NCBI GenBank assembly: GCA_947626285.1
Contig: CANQRR010000020.1
Location: 1 to 56,410, forward strand
Length of the DNA stretch: 56,410 nucleotides
Direction: 5' to 3'
From: an uncultured Lachnospiraceae bacterium
GTDB taxonomy: Bacteria; Bacillota; Clostridia; Lachnospirales; Lachnospiraceae
Both the position numbers and the translations under genes were made by a program. This document shows positions 17,369 to 25,064 of this stretch, piece after piece (position 1 is the stretch's first letter; each line of letters begins with the position of its first letter). The notes below the pieces were generated by a model. That model made no database searches, was not told the origin of the DNA, and worked only from the letters and a program-made list of their open reading frames with translations.

Positions 17369-18075
17369 TGTCTTACCGTTCCTTGTTCTTTTATGTTCTT
17401 GCTATACGTCATGATACGTTTTATCATCTGAAATTTGGCTTTCAGCCCTGTATTCCAGTGTGATTCTCCATAAATTCTCGGTGGAAATCTAACCGGAAAA
17501 CGAATAACATTCAACCCTCTTACTTTAGCCATATAAAAGGCATATAAATCTAGGGCAAAATCATATGGAGGATCTTCCCAGCTTTCCATAAATTCTCTGG
17601 AAAATATATTAGGCTGTGCGTTAATATCAAATAAGCTCTTTTTCAGATAACACGATTCAAAAACACCCATTCCAAAAGTAAAAAAGTAATCTGACAGGCT
17701 TCTGCCTTTCCGATTACCCTTAACATAAACTTCCGTATTCCATTTATGTTCTTCCAAAATATCATATGCTTTCATAACATCTTCTGGATCTGTTTGCATA
17801 TCCGCATGTGTCCACCCCAGAAACTTTCCAGTTGCTGCACGGAGTCCTTGAAGGATTCCATATCCATAGCCTTGATTCACAGGCACTAAAACACTCCGGG
17901 CAAATGGATATTGCGGCAATAAACGCTTAAGAACCATTGCCGTATTATCTGTAGAACCATTATTAACCAATATTACCTCTGCGTCTTTGTCATGAAGAGA
18001 TCTCTTAAATCCTTCCAGAATCTTCGGGATATTCTCGGCTTCATCATAGCAAGGAACAATAATTGATAAATTCAT
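17356..18075 (-). CDS. GT2 glycosyltransferase (DPM1/GtrB-like)
   Basis: A 239-residue GT-A fold enzyme with SIIVPCYDEAENI at the N-terminus, VNNGSTDNT near 37 and the metal-site HADMQTDPED near 90, as in dolichol/polyprenyl-phosphate hexosyltransferases. It has no obvious C-terminal membrane helices. It probably moves a sugar from a nucleotide to undecaprenyl phosphate for later extracytoplasmic use with the GtrA-like protein. It ends 13 bp inside the GDPD-like gene. Confidence 0.85.
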   Translation of the reverse strand: MNLSIIVPCYDEAENIPKILEGFKRSLHDKDAEVILVNNGSTDNTAMVLKRLLPQYPFARSVLVPVNQGYGYGILQGLRAATGKFLGWTHADMQTDPEDVMKAYDILEEHKWNTEVYVKGNRKGRSLSDYFFTFGMGVFESCYLKKSLFDINAQPNIFSREFMESWEDPPYDFALDLYAFYMAKVRGLNVIRFPVRFPPRIYGESHWNTGLKAKFQMIKRIMTYSKNIKEQGTVRQWNI

Positions 18076-18099
18076 AAACTTTATTCTCCTTTATTTTGT

Positions 18100-18756
18100 C
18101 TAAATGTCATAAAATGCCTGTATTCTCTCCACATACTCTTTTGGATTTACTCCAAGAAGAGATGTACCCGCAACAAAAATATTAGCTCCTGCCTTCTCCA
18201 GCGTCCTGATATTGTTCCTATGCACATGTCCATCTACCTCAATGAAAAAATCTTCTCTGTTCTCCATTCGATATTGGCGCAAATACTCAATTTTTTCTTC
18301 CATCCCTCTAATCATAGACTGTCCGGAAAAACCCGGTATTACAAGCATAACACATACACCGTCAATATAATCTAGCAAATGAACAATTGATGGAATAGGT
18401 GTCTGAGGTCCTACAGCCAGTACTGCCTTTGCTCCTTTAGATTTTATAACTGTCAAAGCGTTTAGTATACTCCATGAAGATTCCACATGGATTGTCACTA
18501 TGTCGCCCTCCCTAATTGGGAACCATTCTAAATCCGTAGCGGCATTTTCCACCATAAAGTGAAAGTCAATCGGTATTTTCGTAGCCTTTCTCAACCATTC
18601 CACATAGGTCGTTCCCAACATCAAATTAGGAACAAAATGTCCATCCATAATATCGATATGTAAATAATCTACATGATTATCCTCGAACATTTTTAACGTC
18701 TCACTTAGATTTCCATAATCAATGCACATCATAGAAACAGAAAGTTGTCTTTTCAT
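18100..18756 (-). CDS. Ribulose-phosphate 3-epimerase homolog (divergent)
   Basis: The 218-residue TIM barrel has the epimerase signature HIDIMDGHFVPN near 33 and DFHFMVEN near 65, so the metal-binding aspartate and histidines are present. The phosphate-binding loops differ from standard Rpe: VNPGFGGQ reads VIPGFSGQ, and EVDGGI reads EVDGHV. This suggests a modified pentulose- or other ketose-phosphate substrate and a dedicated role. It stands in a row with two zinc dehydrogenases, a TIM-barrel isomerase and two nucleotidyltransferases, a likely route to a nucleotide-activated polyol or rare sugar. Confidence 0.82.
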   Translation of the reverse strand: MKRQLSVSMMCIDYGNLSETLKMFEDNHVDYLHIDIMDGHFVPNLMLGTTYVEWLRKATKIPIDFHFMVENAATDLEWFPIREGDIVTIHVESSWSILNALTVIKSKGAKAVLAVGPQTPIPSIVHLLDYIDGVCVMLVIPGFSGQSMIRGMEEKIEYLRQYRMENREDFFIEVDGHVHRNNIRTLEKAGANIFVAGTSLLGVNPKEYVERIQAFYDI

Positions 18757-18789
18757 AAGCTATCTCTCTTCCTCTCGTAAGAATTGTAA

Positions 18790-19824
18790 TCATGGTTTAA
18801 CTATTACTCGTAAACCGTCACGATTTTCTGCAGATGCAAATGCATCTGTTATATTCTCTAATGGATATCTATGGGATATATACTTTTTCATATCTATCAT
18901 TCCAGATGCTATTAAATTGAGCGCCTGCCTATGCTGTTTCGGAGTTGAACCATGTGAACCTGTCAAAACCATCTCTTTATAATGGATCTTGTTTGGTTCA
19001 ATTGTAATTGTAGTGTTTTGTGCAAGGCCTCCAAATAAATTCACTCTTGCACGATGCCCTGCCATATTGATTGCATCAAGATGCGTTCCGCTGGAACCAT
19101 TTGCCGTTATCACTACATCTGCTCCAAGGCCTCCGGTAAGCTGCACAACACGCTCTACTGGGGATTTCTCGCCAGACCAGATATACTCATCCGCCTCAAA
19201 TTTCTTTGCCTGGTTAATCCTTTTCAAGTCATTATCAATCATAACAACTCTCGTACTTCCTAATAACCGCGCTACGGGAATCATCATACAACCAATCGGT
19301 CCCGCGCCAATAATCACTACAGTATCCCCCATTCGGATATGAACTTTCTCCATTCCATTTATTACACATGCGAGTGGCTCTGCAAGAGCTGCCTCTTCAT
19401 ATGATATTTTTTCAGGAATAACATGAACCGGACCATAATGCATCACCATCTCATTCAGTAGACAGTATTCTGCAAAACCTCCTGCGAACTGATATCCCAT
19501 AGCATAATTTTCAAGGCAATTGTTTCCTATCCCACTTTCACAATATATACACTTTCCACAGGGTACATCAGCGCCTACAGCCACACGATCTCCTACTCGT
19601 ACTTTTGTTACTCCTGCACCAGTTTCTACTACTCTTCCAGCTATTTCATGCCCAAGTATCTGCGGAGGAACAACACGATTATTCCCACTATGAAAAATTC
19701 TTATATCTGAACCGCATACTGCACAGGCCTCTACTTTCAGCAAAACTTCATTATCACCCACTATTGGCTTAGGAACATCACATACCTCTATCCTATCAAT
19801 TCCCATATAAACCGCCGCTTTCAT
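18790..19824 (-). CDS. Zinc-dependent polyol/alcohol dehydrogenase
   Basis: The 344-residue protein has the medium-chain dehydrogenase layout: CAVCGSD near 35, GHEIAG near 61, a structural-zinc cysteine set (CGKCIYCESGIGNNC) near 90-104 and the NAD loop GAGPIG near 170. It resembles sorbitol, threonine or ribulose-5-phosphate reductases (TarJ-like). Next to the epimerase homolog it may interconvert a ketose phosphate and a polyol phosphate before nucleotidyl transfer. The substrate is not readable from sequence. Confidence 0.85.
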   Translation of the reverse strand: MKAAVYMGIDRIEVCDVPKPIVGDNEVLLKVEACAVCGSDIRIFHSGNNRVVPPQILGHEIAGRVVETGAGVTKVRVGDRVAVGADVPCGKCIYCESGIGNNCLENYAMGYQFAGGFAEYCLLNEMVMHYGPVHVIPEKISYEEAALAEPLACVINGMEKVHIRMGDTVVIIGAGPIGCMMIPVARLLGSTRVVMIDNDLKRINQAKKFEADEYIWSGEKSPVERVVQLTGGLGADVVITANGSSGTHLDAINMAGHRARVNLFGGLAQNTTITIEPNKIHYKEMVLTGSHGSTPKQHRQALNLIASGMIDMKKYISHRYPLENITDAFASAENRDGLRVIVKP

Positions 19825-19843
19825 CTTCTAACTCCCCCTTGTT

Positions 19844-20896
19844 CTAATTCATAAACATACTCTTAATATTGACTTGTCCTTTTTTCCTGTAAAAAATGTC
19901 ATCAAACGCTTTTTGTGCATTTTCAAATCGGTATGTTCCAGTAATCAATGTTTCTAGATTCAGAATTTTTCTCTCTATAAGTTGCTGCACAATATCCCAA
20001 GAATTACTCCTAATTCCAAAAGTAGAATTCCATGTGCCTTTCATTACCAACTGTTTTCTAAGAATTTCCCAGTAAATATCTCTTGGCAGCCATATGTCTT
20101 CTTTCGGATTGCCAAGACATACCACCGTTCCAGATGGTGCCGCTACACGAATAGCACCAGCCAACGTCTCCGATGTTCCGCAACCTTCAACCGCAATATC
20201 CGTTCCCCCATTCAGCATTTGTGTGATATATTCTCCTGCATTTTTCTCAGTACTATCTACTACATCCGTAAAGCCAATTTTCATCGCAAAGTCTTTCTTC
20301 TCCCGGCTACGGCATACCAAAATGATATCCTTGCATCCACATCCCCGAGCCACTTGAGCTATAATCAGTCCTATCGCTCCTATGCCAAATATCACAATCG
20401 ATTTGCCCATAAGGGTACCCGCTTGCTCCAATGCACTTATTGCCACAGCCGCAGGTTCAAACATAGCAGCTTCGCGGTAAGAGATACTGTCCTGTATTTC
20501 CAGTAAATTCCAAGCATTCACTGCTAAATATTCGGCAAATCCCCCATCGCATCGTGACCCATAATAATTGTAATGACTGCACTGCGCGTAATTTCCTATT
20601 CTACACTGTTCACATTTCATGCAAGGCACTAAGGGAAATACCGTGACTCTTTTCCCTAGCCATCTTTTTGCATCCGCCCCTGTATCTACAACTTCACCAG
20701 CAAATTCGTGACCTATAATCGTGGGATAATGATAAGTCCCTTTGGTGTAAACTCTTTCAACATCAGAACCACAAATACCTGCTGCATGTATTCGAACTAA
20801 TACCTGTTTCGGACCAACTTCAGGCATATCTACCTGCTCAACGCGTAAATCGCGAATATTGTGAAGAACACAAGCTTTCATTTTTGCCATTGTCAT
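19844..20896 (-). CDS. Zinc-dependent polyol/alcohol dehydrogenase (second)
   Basis: A second 350-residue medium-chain zinc dehydrogenase, with CGSD near 43, GHEFAG near 68, a cysteine cluster CMKCEQC near 93 and GIGAIG near 175. It resembles galactitol-1-phosphate or L-threonine dehydrogenases. Its ATG overlaps the stop of the TIM-barrel gene in an ATGA arrangement. Two different dehydrogenases side by side suggest oxidation at one carbon and reduction at another, that is, epimerisation or isomerisation of a polyol. Confidence 0.85.
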   Translation of the reverse strand: MTMAKMKACVLHNIRDLRVEQVDMPEVGPKQVLVRIHAAGICGSDVERVYTKGTYHYPTIIGHEFAGEVVDTGADAKRWLGKRVTVFPLVPCMKCEQCRIGNYAQCSHYNYYGSRCDGGFAEYLAVNAWNLLEIQDSISYREAAMFEPAAVAISALEQAGTLMGKSIVIFGIGAIGLIIAQVARGCGCKDIILVCRSREKKDFAMKIGFTDVVDSTEKNAGEYITQMLNGGTDIAVEGCGTSETLAGAIRVAAPSGTVVCLGNPKEDIWLPRDIYWEILRKQLVMKGTWNSTFGIRSNSWDIVQQLIERKILNLETLITGTYRFENAQKAFDDIFYRKKGQVNIKSMFMN

Positions 20897-21789
20897 TGAT
20901 TAATAACCTCCCGGAAATACTCTACGCTAGCCTTTAAGTCAGGGATAATCCGTTCTTCATAATCACAGTGCTCTCGATGACTTATCTCAAATGCTAGCAG
21001 GGCGTCCTCGCATCCTGACTCTCTGATGCATTTTAGCAGCTTTCCTCGTTCTATAATGCCATCTCTGTTGTATTCTTCTGTAAAAGGAGAATGATTAGAA
21101 CGATTCAATACAGTCTGCTGAAGATGTATAACTGGAGCATTAGCTCCAAAAGCCTTCACCCATACATAAGGATCTCTCTCTGACGGATCTGGAGCATGGC
21201 CTACATCTAGACACACTTTCATAGGTATTCCGCTGTTTTCATTAACACGATCCAACAGATACTTTGTTTTAGCAATTGTATTACCCATCTCTCTTGGGAC
21301 GCTCATTGGCTCAAATATCAGTTCTTTATATCCAAGCTTTCGGGCTCGCCAAGATAATTTCTGCCAACCTTCTATACCTTTTTCAAGAATATACTCTCGT
21401 TTTTCCTCATTATTATAAGTATCGAATGTCATGATACCAAAATGTGATCCTATATTCCTTGCCTCGAATTCACTTCCTATTTCTAGAAAACGCTCAAACC
21501 ATTGCTGCCACATCTCTCGCGCTTCTTTATCTGGATTCATTAAATGATTTACTCTCGTAAAAGCACTAGTAAAAAGGCTCTCAACTTTAATATTTTGAGA
21601 TTTCGTTATAGCCTTTATTCTCCTAATTTGATCCTTTATATATTCCTTGTCCCAGAATGGATTTATTAGATCAGCTACTAACTGGATATAATGTAATCCT
21701 AGCTCCTCCGCCACAATCTGTCCCCAAACTTCTGGTTCAATGTACTTGTTAATTGCAAATCCCATATTTATTCCTAGTCTATATCCCAT
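20893..21789 (-). CDS. Sugar-phosphate isomerase/epimerase (xylose-isomerase-like TIM barrel)
   Basis: The 298-residue product matches the AP-endonuclease-2/xylose-isomerase-like TIM barrel family, with metal-ligand candidates in LIFEPMSVP (Glu), CLDVGHAPDP (Asp, His) and ALLAFEISHREHC (Glu, His). Such enzymes isomerise or epimerise keto sugars. It overlaps the nucleotidyltransferase upstream by 16 bp and the dehydrogenase downstream by 4 bp, so it belongs to the same pathway. Confidence 0.8.
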   Translation of the reverse strand: MGYRLGINMGFAINKYIEPEVWGQIVAEELGLHYIQLVADLINPFWDKEYIKDQIRRIKAITKSQNIKVESLFTSAFTRVNHLMNPDKEAREMWQQWFERFLEIGSEFEARNIGSHFGIMTFDTYNNEEKREYILEKGIEGWQKLSWRARKLGYKELIFEPMSVPREMGNTIAKTKYLLDRVNENSGIPMKVCLDVGHAPDPSERDPYVWVKAFGANAPVIHLQQTVLNRSNHSPFTEEYNRDGIIERGKLLKCIRESGCEDALLAFEISHREHCDYEERIIPDLKASVEYFREVINQ

Positions 21790-22598
21790 CTTGCGATCCT
21801 CCTACAATCATCCGAATCAACAAATTCCTTAAAGTGCCTAATCATTTTCCAATAATTCTCGTAATCCTCTGGGGAACCATAATTCAAGAATTTCTGTACT
21901 TCAAATACATGTGCTCTATAACCAAGTTCTTTGACATGCTTGATAATTTCATCTACATAGAACTCATTATTCACTCTATCATTTTCCTCAATCATCTTCT
22001 CCGCTGCCCGAGTAAATATCTTTCCCTCTCGAAACCAAAATGTTGCCACAATAGCATGATCATTCTGTGGCGTATTAGAAATATGTTTCTTTACAGAAAC
22101 ACTGATTATTTCGTTACTCTCACCAACACAAACCCAGCCAAACGCATCTGGATTGTCCTCGACTCTGGGATCATTTCTATAAGTAAACACAATTACATCC
22201 GTTTCTTTTCGTAACTGTTCAAATTTATCTCTGTCATATTCAATCCCGTTGTCACAAGCAGCTATCAATAATTCATCGTCGGGGGCAATAAACTCTTCTG
22301 CCAGCAAACATGTGCATGCCTGTCCTTCTGTTAATTCCTTAACCGAAAAGAAAGACGCCCTACGATACCATCTCCGAATTTGCACATCAACTCCCTGTTC
22401 AAAATGGAAATCCCTCATTATAAAAGCGATATTCTCACCATTCATCTCTATCCCCGGAAGATCTTTTACCGAGCATACTACCATAGGACATTTCTCACCA
22501 GTCTTTCTATATATCATTGGAAGAATCGCCTTATTCTGTACATACCCAATTTCCTTAAATCTTCTGCCTTCACCGGCCATCGGTATTAAAATTCGCAT
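21774..22598 (-). CDS. Sugar-phosphate nucleotidyltransferase
   Basis: The 274-residue protein begins with the nucleotidyltransferase loop RILIPMAGEGRRF, followed by NKAILPM, and has the FAWVC- and EFYVDE-like regions of single-domain sugar nucleotidyltransferases. It should join a sugar or polyol phosphate to NTP; base and sugar are not clear. It is related to the next gene upstream (22570-23379). Confidence 0.82.
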   Translation of the reverse strand: MRILIPMAGEGRRFKEIGYVQNKAILPMIYRKTGEKCPMVVCSVKDLPGIEMNGENIAFIMRDFHFEQGVDVQIRRWYRRASFFSVKELTEGQACTCLLAEEFIAPDDELLIAACDNGIEYDRDKFEQLRKETDVIVFTYRNDPRVEDNPDAFGWVCVGESNEIISVSVKKHISNTPQNDHAIVATFWFREGKIFTRAAEKMIEENDRVNNEFYVDEIIKHVKELGYRAHVFEVQKFLNYGSPEDYENYWKMIRHFKEFVDSDDCRRIARWDID

Positions 22599-23379
22599 GT
22601 GTGTTCCACCCCTTTATTGTGTTAATCCAAAATAAGAACTCCTGCAAATCTGCAGGAGTTCCCCATGTATAGAATTTTTGTCCAAATATTGGAACCCATA
22701 CTTTTAATCCATCTTTCACCAAAAAGTTATATGGAAGGCTTGCATAATATTCTCCTTTTAACATCACTTTCTCATCCACAGTTTTCTGATAATACTTTTT
22801 CAACAAAACCCCATTCCTAAAAAAATATGTTCCCGACGAATGTCTCCCTAGATAACGATCTTGACTAAAACAATACTTCTCCCGAATCTCCAATAAATCA
22901 TCATTCGAGTCGCATAGACACGATGCATAAACGTTAGACTTCGGAACAAGACATGGTTGGAATCCTGAGAAAGCAATGACAGCACCATCACATCCTCGGT
23001 CAAGCAATTTCCTTCTGCATTCTGCCCAATTCCAAGGTGCATAAAAGTCACAGTAATTAACTATACACGGTTCTAAATCATCAACTGCATCTTTGACACG
23101 AAGAATATCATAAACAGGTCCTAATTTTACCCAGTCACAGATCTTCTGAACATCTACGTTCCTAGCAAGAGAGCGTAGGTACTGTTCATCTAATTGTCCA
23201 TTCTGAAAATGTTCTTCCCTACACACCAGAATAAAATTATCTTCTTCCGGATTATACATCCCTTTTATAATCCACTCAATGATGGGCACACCTAACACTG
23301 AAATCATTGGCTTTAGCTCTTTATACCCAGCTGCGACAAATCGTGAACCATAACCTGTCATAGGTATGATAATATTCAT
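22570..23379 (-). CDS. Sugar-phosphate nucleotidyltransferase (second)
   Basis: A 269-residue nucleotidyltransferase starting MNIIIPMTGYGSRF. I choose ATG 23379 because GGAG lies 7 nt before it and the family loop begins at once; an ATG at 23418 would add an unlikely cysteine- and glycine-rich lead. It lacks the left-handed beta-helix of acetyltransferase fusions. The upstream side is now occupied by an IS110 relic, so this gene depends on transcription crossing the element. Confidence 0.82.
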   Translation of the reverse strand: MNIIIPMTGYGSRFVAAGYKELKPMISVLGVPIIEWIIKGMYNPEEDNFILVCREEHFQNGQLDEQYLRSLARNVDVQKICDWVKLGPVYDILRVKDAVDDLEPCIVNYCDFYAPWNWAECRRKLLDRGCDGAVIAFSGFQPCLVPKSNVYASCLCDSNDDLLEIREKYCFSQDRYLGRHSSGTYFFRNGVLLKKYYQKTVDEKVMLKGEYYASLPYNFLVKDGLKVWVPIFGQKFYTWGTPADLQEFLFWINTIKGWNTHANFNTDGR

Positions 23380-23418
23380 TTTAATCTCCATTCCGCCGCC
23401 CTTCAGTTGGCGGCACAA

Positions 23419-23673
23419 ATAGTTATGAAAGTCTCGACTCCCTCTACGTTTTCTCTTATACTAAAATTGAAAAACTATACTACAAAGCACGGGAGGGGGA
23501 GTCGTAAAAACCTTCTCGTTTTAGACAGCATAGAAATCAGTGTAAGTTCCGCCTTTCAAGCACAAATAAGTGGATCTCTTAGACCGTACACTAAGAATTG
23601 TTTTAACTCTCGTTAATTGTGTGGCGGTTCAGTCAATGGCTTCTCCCTCTTTTTCAGAAAGGGGTTTTTGACC
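23419..23673 (+). ncRNA. Candidate IS110 bridge-RNA region (relic)
   Basis: The 255-bp non-coding stretch 5' of the IS110 transposase remnant is where IS110-group elements encode their bridge RNA. It contains a perfect 8-bp inverted repeat, CGACTCCC at 23435-23442 and GGGAGTCG at 23497-23504, and no credible ORF. This call rests on position and known IS110 organisation, not on a recognised RNA fold. As the transposase is dead, the RNA may be degenerate too. Confidence 0.4.
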
Positions 23674-24929
23674 ATGAAAGTTGTTTACCAAACCTGTTAT
23701 GGCGTCTCCGCAAATCTTTTCTCGTCGCCACCATCATCAAAACCACTTCCGGAGTCTAGCCTTCTTATCACAAGAAGCGTTTCTCCACCTTTAACAATTC
23801 TATTCTTGAGTTCAAAAATTGGCTGTTGGACAATTCCTGCAGTGATATCTGTATGGAATCTACCGGTAAGTATTGGGGCCTGTGTTCAACCTTTTGGAGA
23901 ACGACATCAACGTCACCATCGCCAACCCCAAATGGGTCAAGGCTGTCAAGGAGAACAATGACGATACCAAGAATTTCAAATGGATCGGGGATCTGTTCAG
24001 GCTGGGGCTTGTGCCAGGAAGCTATATTCCATGCAGGCCGATTCGTATCCTCAGGGAGTTTACGCGGTACCGGTATAAACTGACTTCCTGCAGAAGCAGT
24101 GAGAAGAATCGATTTCAGAATACGCTTACCGTCTGTAATGTCGCATTGGATTCGGTGATTTCTGATATCTTTGGGAAATCAGCCACTTCTATCATCGATT
24201 ACCTCCTTGAACAGTCCTCGGGTTCCATCAACCACGAAGAAATAGCCTCCAGACTGCTCCGTTCGCTCAAGAAGAAGTCTAAGAGTGTCATCGAGTCCAT
24301 CGAGGGTTATCAGATGACTGATCCCCAAAAATACCGTATGCGTCTCATCCACGCACATATGGATTATATCACATCTACGATAAATGATATAGACTCTATG
24401 ATCGATTCTCTAGTTGAACCTTATGAAAATGCTGTCCAGTTACTCTATATCATCCCCGGTATTGACCGCAGCAGTGCGGTCACTGTCATTTCCAAGATCG
24501 GTACTGACATGACACAGTTTTCCAGCTCAAAACGTTTATGCTGCTGAGCCGGTTTGACTCCCGGTAATAATGAGTCAGCCGGTAAGAAGAAATCTGTTCG
24601 GATCACACGTGCTGGTGTCTACCTCAAACCCGCATTAGTGCAAGTCGCCCATGCAACCGTGAAATCCAACAAGTCTCCTTACTACAAAGCCAAATATGAC
24701 CGTATCAAGAAACACCGAGGGCATAAGCGTGCTATCATAGCTAGCCCGTATGCTCCTGACCTGCCTTTACCATATGTTCCTGAAAAAAGAGGCATTCCAG
24801 CCATCTGATATCCACTATGAGGAGCTCCCGGAACAGCTTCTCCAAAAGCGGAAAGAACAATATATCCGGCAGGCAATAAAACTATTGGAAAAGGAAGGGA
24901 TGACAGTAGTGCCTCCTGCTGTTGCCTGA
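23674..24929 (+). pseudogene. IS110-family transposase, degenerate
   Basis: Starting at ATG 23674, fragments in several frames rebuild a transposase of about 415 residues. The RuvC-like part has CMESTGKYWG near 23850 and ANPKWVKAVK near 23925, and the C-terminal Transposase_20 part has IPGIDRSSAVTVISKIGTD near 24450. Damage seen: a frame change soon after the start that removes the first catalytic aspartate region (GVDVHK-like), another near 23870, a nonsense TGA at 24545-24547 before AGLTPGN and a further frame change near 24745. The last frame ends at 24929. It cannot be active in this copy. Confidence 0.85.
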
Positions 24930-24963
24930 TAACCTTTTTTGTAATATAAGTTTTCTTACACTC

Positions 24964-24990
24964 AAAAGCGGCAGTTTCTGGCGCTTTTTT
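24964..24990 (+). terminator. Intrinsic terminator after the IS110 transposase
   Basis: AAAGCG and CGCTTT form the outer stem around CAG-TTT-CTG, followed by TTTTTT on the plus strand. It ends the transposase transcript. On the minus strand a weaker TTTTG follows the same hairpin, so it could also slow the operon transcript. Confidence 0.7.
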
Positions 24991-25064
24991 CGTTATGCTT
25001 CTGTTTCTACTTTACGTCTTCACACTAGCCTCCTTATAGTTTAATAATTGGTTTCTAACATTAA

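Larger units (their letters stand above)
23430..25000 (+). mobile_element. IS110-family insertion sequence relic
   Basis: The element includes a long 5' non-coding region, a broken DEDD transposase gene and a 3' terminator. It lies on the plus strand, opposite to every other gene. Ends are approximate, because IS110 elements usually lack terminal inverted repeats and I found no flanking direct repeat. It separates the nucleotide-sugar module from the glycosyltransferase part of the operon. Confidence 0.7.
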
